Positions 5,188 to 10,172 of a stretch of DNA of 23,378 nucleotides are shown here, in pieces. The notes beneath the pieces were generated by a model, which saw only the letters and a list, made by a program, of their open reading frames with translations, made no database searches and was not told the DNA's origin. A program made the translations under genes and the position numbers. Position 1 is the first letter of the stretch, and every line of letters starts with the position of its first letter. The stretch comes from a virus, in IMG/VR virus record IMGVR_UViG_3300008217_000102, positions 1 to 23,378 of that record; one strand, written 5' to 3'.

Positions 5188-5360
5188 AATGAATTCCTGG
5201 CTGCCGGGCAAGACGCCGGCAGTATCGATAACTTTGGTAAGCGACTTGAAACTAAGTCGCTTACTATTGATATATAACGAATTACTAAATCAACGAAATT
5301 TAGTATGTTGCGCTTGCTGACGCGCAAGTATCAACCATGTATAACCAACAATAACAAGCC
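5188..5360 (+). pseudogene. Decayed, internally deleted copy of the 3953..4357 HTH gene region
   Basis: The left part matches parent position 4079 onwards: AATGAATTCCTGGCT is identical and the following 40 bases are similar. In the parental frame it reads NEFLAAGQDAGSIDN, against NEFLATGKDAGVIDN in the parent. The right part resumes at 5318 with TGACGCGCAAGTATCAACCA, matching the parent from about 4308. The HTH-encoding middle is gone, no start codon lies in frame (TAG just upstream) and a TAA follows after 29 codons. Between the two matches are new hairpins: 5237-5247 with 5254-5264 (11 perfect bp) and 5283-5290 with 5298-5305 (8 bp). Confidence 0.75.
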
Positions 5361-5375
5361 ATGGAGGACACTGAA

Positions 5376-5639
5376 ATGCCAACGTCAAGCGACAAAGACA
5401 GATGGTCGAGAGACCACGATAAATGCGTAAGCTGTGAAACAAACAAAATTCCGCACCAAGCACGAGGGCTTTGCACGAAGTGCTACAACAAAGCCCTATA
5501 CGAGGAAACACGCAGCGATCCCGAAAAATTGGCTGCACTGCAAGCCAGATGGCGCGAGCAGCAAAAAGCGAATCCAGTGCCGACAGATCGCAAGAGTGAG
5601 CAGAATCGCCGGCACTATCACAAGAAAGGCAAGAAATAA
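5376..5639 (+). CDS. Small zinc-finger protein (CxxC...GLCxxC), 87 residues
   Basis: ATG 5376 is chosen over ATG 5361 because GGAGG (5363-5367) falls between them at correct spacing for 5376. The core has DKCVSCETNKIPH, then ARGLCTKCYNKAL, a four-Cys zinc ribbon with the H-x-A-x-GLC-xx-CY layout seen in many small phage proteins. The basic, Gln/Arg/Lys-rich tail could bind nucleic acid. The stop overlaps the next start as TAATG. A 9-bp inverted repeat (5465-5473 with 5489-5497) coincides with the GLCTKCY codons. Confidence 0.8.
   Translation: MPTSSDKDRWSRDHDKCVSCETNKIPHQARGLCTKCYNKALYEETRSDPEKLAALQARWREQQKANPVPTDRKSEQNRRHYHKKGKK
5465..5497. repeat. 9-bp inverted repeat in the zinc-finger gene
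   Basis: AGGGCTTTG (5465-5473) and CAAAGCCCT (5489-5497) are exact reverse complements; the loop contains a smaller GCAC/GTGC pairing. Confidence 0.8.
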
Positions 5640-6112
5640 TGCATTATCTAGATTTTATGAGTCTATATCAACGAAACATGCGCAGAATGGAGGAAATTGG
5701 AGGCAAACAGTTCCTTTCTACTATGTGTAAAGCATATCGGACTTGGTGTGGCCTGTTCCAAGTAAATGCAATAAGCTCTGCAGCAAACACAGCCAGATCA
5801 GCGGCATCACCAGCAGCTTACAATTCAGCTATTTCGCGACTGGAAGAAGCTAAAAGCGATGCCGCCAACACTCTCGCCAATATAGACGAAATGTGGCTTG
5901 GATCACCAGATAAGCAATATAGATTCAGTAATCACCATATTTCTGATAAGGAAAGAGATTTGCCATTAGCACCCAAAGACAGCTCTGGAATAAGCAGATT
6001 GCTGGTGCAACACGCCACTGAATTCGAGCAGTGGCTTCATTACGGTAATGTCAATCGTCCGCACGATATGATAGATGCTGTTGCGCGCTTCAACCAACGC
6101 AACAATCCATGA
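5639..6112 (+). CDS. Hypothetical protein, 157 residues
   Basis: ATG 5639 overlaps the preceding stop (TAATG), implying translational coupling. The product is mainly helical: a basic N-terminus (MSLYQRNMRRMEEIGG), an Ala/Ser-rich middle (AISSAANTARSAASPAAY) and a polar C-terminus. No transmembrane segment or catalytic motif is visible. It is the last gene before about 480 bases of non-coding sequence. Family not recognised. Confidence 0.65.
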   Translation: MHYLDFMSLYQRNMRRMEEIGGKQFLSTMCKAYRTWCGLFQVNAISSAANTARSAASPAAYNSAISRLEEAKSDAANTLANIDEMWLGSPDKQYRFSNHHISDKERDLPLAPKDSSGISRLLVQHATEFEQWLHYGNVNRPHDMIDAVARFNQRNNP

Positions 6113-6593
6113 AACTCAAGATCAATGCGCCGGCCGTCCACCGTTTCATTCTTCTCAACAAATCGACTTCCACGACCGAACGCAAAGAACCATGTTAGAA
6201 CTTGTTTGTATATGTCGCAATGAATCTGACCAAACGTCTGTGGATGAGCAGTAACCCCCTCTACCCTGCCGGCCTTCGTCACCGCCAAAAACGCTGCCTA
6301 TCGGCAGGCAACGCCGTTATGTCACGAGATCGGGCGAATAATTAGAACATCCTTGCTAGATTCGTCCCGAAAATGTGGGCCGGTTCCCCACCAATAATCG
6401 ATGGTCAAGTCACGGGTGTTTTTTGTGGTGGTCAGTCGAGTATCGGGAACCAAGAGCAGGTCGATTTTCTACGAATCACCAAAAATCGTGGGGAAAACGG
6501 CGGGTTTTGTGGGGAAAACGGCGGGTTTTGTGGGGCGTAGCCGGGACTGGTGCCCAGCTACATAATGGTTTATAGTGCGAAGTTGAAACAAGG
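6113..6593. other. Non-coding interval with hairpins and tandem repeats
   Basis: I see no convincing gene on either strand in these 480 bases. The interval holds a short CTGCC/GGCAG hairpin (6294-6307), a long-range nested dyad in which GGTTCCC (6382-6388) pairs with GGGAACC (6445-6451) and CACCA (6389-6393) with TGGTG (6426-6430), and two 21-bp direct repeats. The mix of a large dyad and iteron-like repeats would suit a replication origin or regulatory hub, but there is no replication gene next to it. Confidence 0.45.
6488..6535. repeat. Two perfect 21-bp tandem repeats plus a 6-bp partial third
   Basis: The unit GTGGGGAAAACGGCGGGTTT(T) occurs at 6488-6508 and 6509-6529, and GTGGGG starts a third copy at 6530. 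Each unit contains AAAAC/GTTTT arms around a 5-base loop. Confidence 0.9.
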
Positions 6594-6797
6594 ATGAAAT
6601 GGATAAATATAATAGCTTGGCACGTTAAGTCGCTGTTTTACGTGGCTTTGACATTGCATGCCAAGAATTGCCGGCGTCATGCGGATGAAGCCTTCGAATA
6701 TCCCGAAGGTTGCATGGTCTATCAAATTGGTTTCATTTGGCTGGCTTTCGCCGAGATTCTTGAAGACCTGGCAGCGGCTGTGATGGGGATAACATGA
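6594..6797 (+). CDS. Small, probably membrane-associated protein, 67 residues
   Basis: ATG 6594 (MKWINIIAWHVKSLFYVALTL) gives a hydrophobic or amphipathic N-terminus. A second hydrophobic stretch follows (MVYQIGFIWLAFAEIL), with a Cys/His/Arg-rich link between them. AAGG lies very close upstream, so initiation is not ideal. The end overlaps the next gene as ATGA. Function unknown; localisation at the inner membrane is inference. Confidence 0.6.
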   Translation: MKWINIIAWHVKSLFYVALTLHAKNCRRHADEAFEYPEGCMVYQIGFIWLAFAEILEDLAAAVMGIT

Positions 6798-7171
6798 AGA
6801 ACAATTATGAATTAGACTTGTGTATTAACTTGCTGGTCTATGCCGGCTTGTCATCTAAACATACGGAGGACATGACGGTTCGCGAGGTTTTAGAGGCAGC
6901 CGCATTGTTCTTTGGAGAGAGGATGGTTGAAAAAGCTATCACCTCGATGGGCAATAGTCAAGAAACGTTAGACGATATAAGGTATGAACAGCCTGATTTT
7001 TCCCATATACGTGCAATGGTTGATCAGATGGAAATTATGGAGCCCGATATTCAGCGCATAGGCCACCTGGTTTCTAATAACCCTGAGATATTTGGTGACA
7101 AGCCAGCCGGCGAATTGGCGTTAAAGATAGCGGCCGAGTTCTTGGAAGCAGTATGCAGAGGTGATAAATGA
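6794..7171 (+). CDS. Hypothetical helical protein, 125 residues
   Basis: ATG 6794 overlaps the preceding stop (ATGA). The product (MKNNYELDLCINLLVYAGL...) is acidic and helical throughout, with no membrane span or catalytic signature. The downstream mini-ORF repeats an ELDLC...AG pattern seen at its N-terminus, which may reflect a partial duplication. The end overlaps that mini-ORF as ATGA. Function not recognised. Confidence 0.7.
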   Translation: MKNNYELDLCINLLVYAGLSSKHTEDMTVREVLEAAALFFGERMVEKAITSMGNSQETLDDIRYEQPDFSHIRAMVDQMEIMEPDIQRIGHLVSNNPEIFGDKPAGELALKIAAEFLEAVCRGDK

Positions 7172-7287
7172 AAGAGCAAGAATTAAGAGAGACCCCGGAA
7201 GTTGATCACTGCTCCTCTGAAGCCATAGAATTGGATTTATGTAACGTTGCGAGTGCCGGTAGCACGACCAGTAGTTACTACGTCTAA
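7168..7287 (+). CDS. 39-residue mini-protein, ATGA-coupled
   Basis: ATG 7168 overlaps the preceding stop. The product MKEQELRETPEVDHCSSEAI... contains IELDLCNVASAG, resembling YELDLCINLLVYAG at the start of the preceding protein. The coupling and non-random composition favour a real gene or a decayed paralogue. Function unknown. Confidence 0.45.
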   Translation: MKEQELRETPEVDHCSSEAIELDLCNVASAGSTTSSYYV

Positions 7288-7322
7288 TTTAGATTATGCG
7301 AAGTAAACTGACGTTGTAGAGC

Positions 7323-7343
7323 AGGGAGGTGTTGAGCCTCCCT
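7323..7343 (+). terminator. 7-bp hairpin between operon segments, weak terminator candidate
   Basis: AGGGAGG (7323-7329) pairs with CCTCCCT (7337-7343) around TGTTGAG. Only TCCC follows, not a U-run, so it may be an attenuating or stabilising hairpin rather than a full terminator. Confidence 0.4.
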
Positions 7344-7373
7344 TCCCAATAGATCCATTAATGTAAGGAGAGA

Positions 7374-7775
7374 ATGATGACGGAAGCTATTCGAACAGTA
7401 ACGTTAAGCCAAGTTGAGATTCAGGAAAATGGAATCATTAGAAACGAGGCCGGATACCTAATAGGTCGTTTAGTAGATCGTGTGGAATTTGATAGTAAGC
7501 ATATACAGAAGCCAGAAAAAATATTGGAAGAAGCTGTTGTACTGCAAACAGCGGAACCAGCACCAGAAGACAATCCGACAGAGCATCGGCGGAGATTCGC
7601 GGAAGAGTTGAGAAACATTATTAATAGATATGGTATTGAAAATGGCTCCGATACACCGGACCTTATTTTGGCTGAATACTTGGCAGGCTGTTTAGATGTT
7701 TTTGATGCTGCGGTTAATACTCGTGAGAAGTGGTATGGACGAAACAAAGAAAACGAGGCTTGGACAACATCTTAG
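7374..7775 (+). CDS. Conserved phage hypothetical protein with a LAEYLxxCLxxFDxAVxxREKWYGR C-terminal block
   Basis: TAAGGAGAG precedes ATGATG at 7374. The N-terminal part is variable. The C-terminal part has HRRRFAEELRNIINRYGIENG, then TPDLILAEYLAGCLDVFDAAV and REKWYGR. That block recurs in many small proteins of actinobacterial and other phages (from memory) and has no known function. It is all-helical and probably mediates protein contacts. The gene overlaps the next ORF, depending on that gene's start. Confidence 0.75.
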   Translation: MMTEAIRTVTLSQVEIQENGIIRNEAGYLIGRLVDRVEFDSKHIQKPEKILEEAVVLQTAEPAPEDNPTEHRRRFAEELRNIINRYGIENGSDTPDLILAEYLAGCLDVFDAAVNTREKWYGRNKENEAWTTS

Positions 7776-8011
7776 TTCGCCATTCCATTAAGCAAATCTG
7801 TCATGCCCGAATGCTCGTGGCTGAGATAATGGACAACGCCTGCTGTGCTCGAGGGCATGATTTTCTGTTGGCGTTGTTAAATGGATCAACATCCATGTAC
7901 GCCAATGGTATGTACACAATGTCTATGATTGAGTTAATTGAGGAAGACCTAAACGTAACAATCAAGCTAGAAGATTCTGGACTATTTATCTATGAGCACT
8001 GGCCTACCTAA
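7730..8011 (+). CDS. Hypothetical protein, up to 93 residues, start uncertain
   Basis: The frame is open from GTG 7730; TTG 7760 and ATG 7811 are alternatives and none has a strong Shine-Dalgarno. The core starts MLVAEIMDNACCARGHDFLL and ends acidic (LEDSGLFIYEHWPT). No domain is recognised. The coding sequence contains two interleaved inverted repeats (7801-7808 with 7853-7860; 7833-7840 with 7870-7877) that could form a pseudoknot in the mRNA. Confidence 0.6.
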   Translation: MVWTKQRKRGLDNILVRHSIKQICHARMLVAEIMDNACCARGHDFLLALLNGSTSMYANGMYTMSMIELIEEDLNVTIKLEDSGLFIYEHWPT

Positions 8012-8022
8012 AAAGTGATTAA

Positions 8023-8051
8023 TTGACACATTAGTTCGGATATGATACAAT
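8023..8051 (+). promoter_or_regulatory. Near-consensus sigma-70 promoter for the tRNA unit
   Basis: TTGACA (8023-8028) and TACAAT (8046-8051) are separated by exactly 17 bases. The transcript would start near 8058 and read through the mini-ORF and tRNA to the terminator at 8377-8420. Confidence 0.88.
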
Positions 8052-8055
8052 CTTT

Positions 8056-8098
8056 GTAAGCCTGCCCACACTTACGATACAAATGCCAGGGGGGCAGG
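8056..8098 (+). promoter_or_regulatory. Predicted H-type pseudoknot covering a ribosome-binding site
   Basis: GTAAG (8056-8060) can pair with CTTAC (8071-8075). The CCTGCCC lying directly in that loop (8061-8067) can pair with GGGCAGG (8092-8098), giving the classic pseudoknot order. The second helix covers part of the G-rich ribosome site (8089-8094) and the first base of GTG 8098. It could control translation of the mini-ORF. If transcription starts at about 8058, only part of the first helix would exist, so the exact start matters. Confidence 0.4.
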
Positions 8099-8241
8099 TG
8101 GATCAAGCCAGGAAGCGCAAAATCATTACGGCGTTGAAGAATTTTGGCAATAGCTTGATTGCCTCTGTGGATTGGATGCAAGTCAGACGGTCATTAATCC
8201 GACTTGCAAGCGAACTCAAACAAATAGAAACTGAAAGCTAG
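8098..8241 (+). CDS. Basic 47-residue peptide upstream of the tRNA
   Basis: GTG 8098 follows a GGGGGG run at 8089-8094. The product begins MDQARKRKIITALKNFGNS and continues with an amphipathic basic helix (MQVRRSLIRLASELKQI). It is the only ORF in the promoter-to-terminator unit. It may be a nucleic-acid-binding or membrane-active peptide, or the region may instead be a leader RNA. It ends at the left copy of the GCTAGCTAG repeat. Confidence 0.45.
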   Translation: MDQARKRKIITALKNFGNSLIASVDWMQVRRSLIRLASELKQIETES

Positions 8242-8357
8242 CTAGTCCCGCACTGCACATATCGATGTGGGGTGGAGCAGTGGTAGCTCGCCAGGCTCAT
8301 TACCTGGAAGTCGCGGGTTCGAATCCCGCCCCCACCACTAACCGCGCCGCTAGCTAG
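8237..8357. repeat. GCTAGCTAG direct repeats flanking the tRNA
   Basis: Identical 9-mers GCTAGCTAG occur at 8237-8245 and 8349-8357, bracketing the tRNA gene at distances of 20 and 11 bases. This may be a scar of tRNA acquisition or RNA-processing symmetry, or may be chance. Confidence 0.6.
8266..8337 (+). tRNA. tRNA with CAT anticodon (Met or lysidine-type Ile), atypical
   Basis: Acceptor 8266-8272 pairs with 8330-8336 (6 of 7 pairs). D-stem GAGC/GCTC is at 8275-8278/8286-8289. Anticodon stem CCAGG/CCTGG is at 8291-8295/8303-8307, with loop CTCATTA and anticodon CAT at 8298-8300. T-stem GCGGG/CCCGC carries a TTCGAAT loop. Oddities: position 1 is T facing C72 (no pair), position 37 is T where a purine is normal, and CCA is not encoded. 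The anticodon stem lacks the three G:C pairs of initiator tRNA, so an elongator Met or an Ile tRNA needing lysidine is more likely. Confidence 0.85.
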
Positions 8358-8376
8358 AACACAGCCCGCTAATTTG

Positions 8377-8420
8377 GCCCGCTGTACTCGCGATTTGTTT
8401 GCGAGGCAGCGGGCTTTTTT
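8377..8420 (+). terminator. Strong Rho-independent terminator after the tRNA
   Basis: GCCCGCTG (8377-8384) pairs with CAGCGGGC (8407-8414), with an inner CTCGC/GCGAG stem (8387-8391 with 8401-8405), followed by TTTTTT. A second GCCCGCT copy at 8364-8370, and ACAGC (8361-8365) able to pair with GCTGT (8381-8385), offer an alternative fold that would break the terminator. Confidence 0.93.
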
Positions 8421-8517
8421 GTTGTTTGCAACCGGTTACTTGTATTGGAACTTGAGAGAGAGATTAAGCGATTGTTTCCTCCTGTCCAACTATCGCCAGA
8501 AGCCAGTCATAGAATAT

Positions 8518-8856
8518 TTGAGGCCACTTATCGCAAGTGCGTTAGGAAAGGCTTGCTTCGCGCTGGTCCTGTTCCCTGTTTTGCTGGTCGGCTGCGGTTT
8601 TACCGGTGTTCAAGACGGTATGCCTCTGATACGCAATATGCAAGTGAGCGCGATTGCGACGCCCTGGGGCGTCCTTTATTTCGGCGGTTCGGAAACGAAC
8701 GCCAGGATAGTTGCGCATGAGGCGTGCCACATTGAACGCATGCGCAAACTTGGCGCGATTCGCTACTACTGGGATTATGTCACGTCGACTGAATGGGCTT
8801 GTCAAGAAGAGCGTCGCTGTGGTTGGCGCGGCCCTCATCCGGCTTGCTGGCGATAA
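8518..8856 (+). CDS. Lipoprotein with an HExxH zinc-metallopeptidase motif
   Basis: The frame is open from TTG 8374, but that start lies before the terminator. TTG 8518 gives a tidy lipoprotein signal (MRPLIASALGK, a hydrophobic core, then LLVGC), so the mature protein would begin at the lipobox Cys. The downstream domain is IVAHEACHIERMRKLGAIRYYW, then TEWACQEE: H-E-x-x-H with a Glu about 23-29 residues on as possible third ligand, as in gluzincin-type peptidases and small HExxH proteins of the 'HELTHV..' kind. It is the first gene of the lysis region, so an envelope target is plausible but inferred. No good Shine-Dalgarno is visible, so the start is uncertain. Confidence 0.65.
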   Translation: MRPLIASALGKACFALVLFPVLLVGCGFTGVQDGMPLIRNMQVSAIATPWGVLYFGGSETNARIVAHEACHIERMRKLGAIRYYWDYVTSTEWACQEERRCGWRGPHPACWR

Positions 8857-8873
8857 TGTGGAAAGGTTGATAA

Positions 8874-9122
8874 ATGAATAGAAGGAAGTTTGTCAAAAAT
8901 CTGTTTTGCTCTGGTTTGATAGGTGGATTGGTAGCGGGATTGCATAATCCTGAATATACCGCAGCTTCTGAGGATGAGCATAAGCTCCCTGGTATTTCTC
9001 TGTCCAATGAACAAGGTGACAAATGGACCATATATGTCGACCCGAGTGGAGAATTAGCATTTGCAGCGAACGATGACCCGGAAATCGTCGTCTCGTTTCT
9101 TCCGCCTGAACCAACTCGGTAA
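8874..9122 (+). CDS. Small exported protein with a twin-arginine-like signal, 82 residues
   Basis: AAAGG precedes ATG 8874. The N-terminus MNRRKFVKNLFCSGLIGGLVAGL has RRKFVK followed by a moderately hydrophobic stretch, which fits a Tat-type signal (R-R-x-F-x-K). The mature part (about 55 residues) is acidic with beta-strand character (GDKWTIYVDPSGELAFAAND). No enzyme motif is present. Its position between the HExxH lipoprotein and the holin-type genes suggests a role at the envelope. Confidence 0.6.
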   Translation: MNRRKFVKNLFCSGLIGGLVAGLHNPEYTAASEDEHKLPGISLSNEQGDKWTIYVDPSGELAFAANDDPEIVVSFLPPEPTR

Positions 9123-9202
9123 TCCAAGATAATGGCAATATTGGTGGCAAGGTTTGCTGACATACAAATTGACAGATTTCTCCCTTCTCCTCCTCATGGA
9201 TT

Positions 9203-9230
9203 GGCCGGCGTCAAGGGACGGGCGCCGGCC
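9203..9230 (+). terminator. GC-rich hairpin with U-rich tail, possible terminator
   Basis: GGCCGGCG (9203-9210) pairs exactly with CGCCGGCC (9223-9230) and two inner pairs extend it. TGTTCTTGT follows: U-rich but interrupted. It probably partly separates the upstream small genes from the holin-endolysin genes. Confidence 0.5.
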
Positions 9231-9279
9231 TGTTCTTGTGGGCGATTTGAGGTGTAGCCAATGATCCTGCCAGACCACG

Positions 9280-9549
9280 ATGATGAATTCAAGGATTATG
9301 GAAGAAAAAAACATTGGCGAAGTTCTTCGTCGAATAGATCGACTGGAAGCAGTACTAGAAGAACGCCATAAGCAGAACAAAGAAGAAATGACCGCTATTC
9401 ATAAAGATCTAGACCGCTTTGAAATACGGCTACGTGACGTGGAGCTTACGCAAGCTAAGCTTTTGGCGGTGGTCACAGGTGGTGGCGGGATTGGCGGTGT
9501 TATTGCCGGCGGTATCTTGCTGGCCGGCAAAACACTTGGTTGGTTTTGA
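9280..9549 (+). CDS. XhlA-like coiled-coil membrane protein (lysis-associated)
   Basis: The product has a long charged coiled coil (EVLRRIDRLEAVLEERHKQNK, then IHKDLDRFEIRLRDVEL) followed by one glycine-rich C-terminal membrane span (VVTGGGGIGGVIAGGILLAG) and a short tail. That is the layout of the haemolysin XhlA family, small membrane partners of phage holins. Start: ATG 9280 or ATG 9298; AAGGA lies just before the second, so the shorter form (83 residues) is possible. The next gene is a holin-like protein, as expected for a lysis pair. Confidence 0.7.
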   Translation: MMNSRIMEEKNIGEVLRRIDRLEAVLEERHKQNKEEMTAIHKDLDRFEIRLRDVELTQAKLLAVVTGGGGIGGVIAGGILLAGKTLGWF

Positions 9550-9580
9550 AGCGGTGAGTGCGGATTAGGGGATTGGCGAG

Positions 9581-9835
9581 ATGAATATCGAAGAGTTGGT
9601 GCGGTCCAAGAAGTTCAAGGTGTTTCTTGGCGCTGTCTTGACCTGGGCCGGTGTTGCGTTAACGGATGGCGTTATCAGTATCGAGGAGCTTCAAGAGTTT
9701 GTTAAAATCGTTACCGTTTATCTCGGGAGTCAAGGCGTCGCCGATTTTGGAAAAGGTGTGTCGCCGGCGGTGTTGGCTTTGATGGAATCGTTTACTAACG
9801 CGGCGCGCCAGACGCAGGAGGTGAAGAGTGAGTAG
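9581..9835 (+). CDS. Putative holin, 84 residues
   Basis: Holins form inner-membrane lesions that release or activate the endolysin. After a basic start (MNIEELVRSKKFKVF) comes a hydrophobic segment (LGAVLTWAGVALTDGVIS) and a second weaker one, EFVKIVTVYLGSQGVADFGKG. The 'VYLxSQGxADxGKG' element is common in small phage holins. The tail is polar. A GGCGAG site precedes the ATG. It overlaps the next gene (GTG 9828) by 8 bases. The assignment rests on size, topology and position. Confidence 0.65.
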   Translation: MNIEELVRSKKFKVFLGAVLTWAGVALTDGVISIEELQEFVKIVTVYLGSQGVADFGKGVSPAVLALMESFTNAARQTQEVKSE

Positions 9836-10172
9836 CGCTGAGAGCGCATTGATGGCTTTCCTTGACGGTGCCGGCATTGAAGGCAACGCACGAAATGCGT
9901 TGCTGGACCTGCTGAGCGCGGCGGAGCAGGGTGCGGCAGAGGTCGTTAGTCCGCGCGGTATTGTGACCAGCAATGAGCAGATTTGGCGGTTTGATCTTGC
10001 CGACCGGCTGGAAGATATTCGATCCGGCAAGGAAGGTGCGGTTAACGAGAACACACAGATCGGTGTTGGCGTGGCGCGCCAGGTTGTTCAGGATGTAATG
10101 TCGGGCCGTGGCCAACAGGCTGTCAGGGAGATTACGGCGGCGATTGCAGCGGTTGAGAAAATCAATGACTGA
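9828..10172 (+). CDS. Hypothetical protein in the lysis cluster, 114 residues
   Basis: GTG 9828 has GGAGG (9818-9822) at correct spacing inside the preceding gene. The protein is helical and Ala/Gly-rich (MSSAESALMAFLDGAGIEG...) with no hydrophobic span and no recognised domain. The end overlaps the next ATG (10165) by 8 bases, so it is co-translated with the VWA-like protein, which may be its partner. Confidence 0.65.
   Translation: MSSAESALMAFLDGAGIEGNARNALLDLLSAAEQGAAEVVSPRGIVTSNEQIWRFDLADRLEDIRSGKEGAVNENTQIGVGVARQVVQDVMSGRGQQAVREITAAIAAVEKIND

Noticed and set aside
6040-6288. 82-codon minus-strand frame overlapping the 3' end of 5639..6112
   Set aside because: The product looks moderately protein-like (TWFFAFGRGSRFVEKNE), but it would be the only minus-strand gene, overlaps a + gene by 73 bases and has no ribosome site. 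A database search would settle it.
6375-6575. 66-codon frame across the 21-bp repeats
   Set aside because: It simply translates the tandem repeats (duplicated GKRRVLW) and has no start signal.
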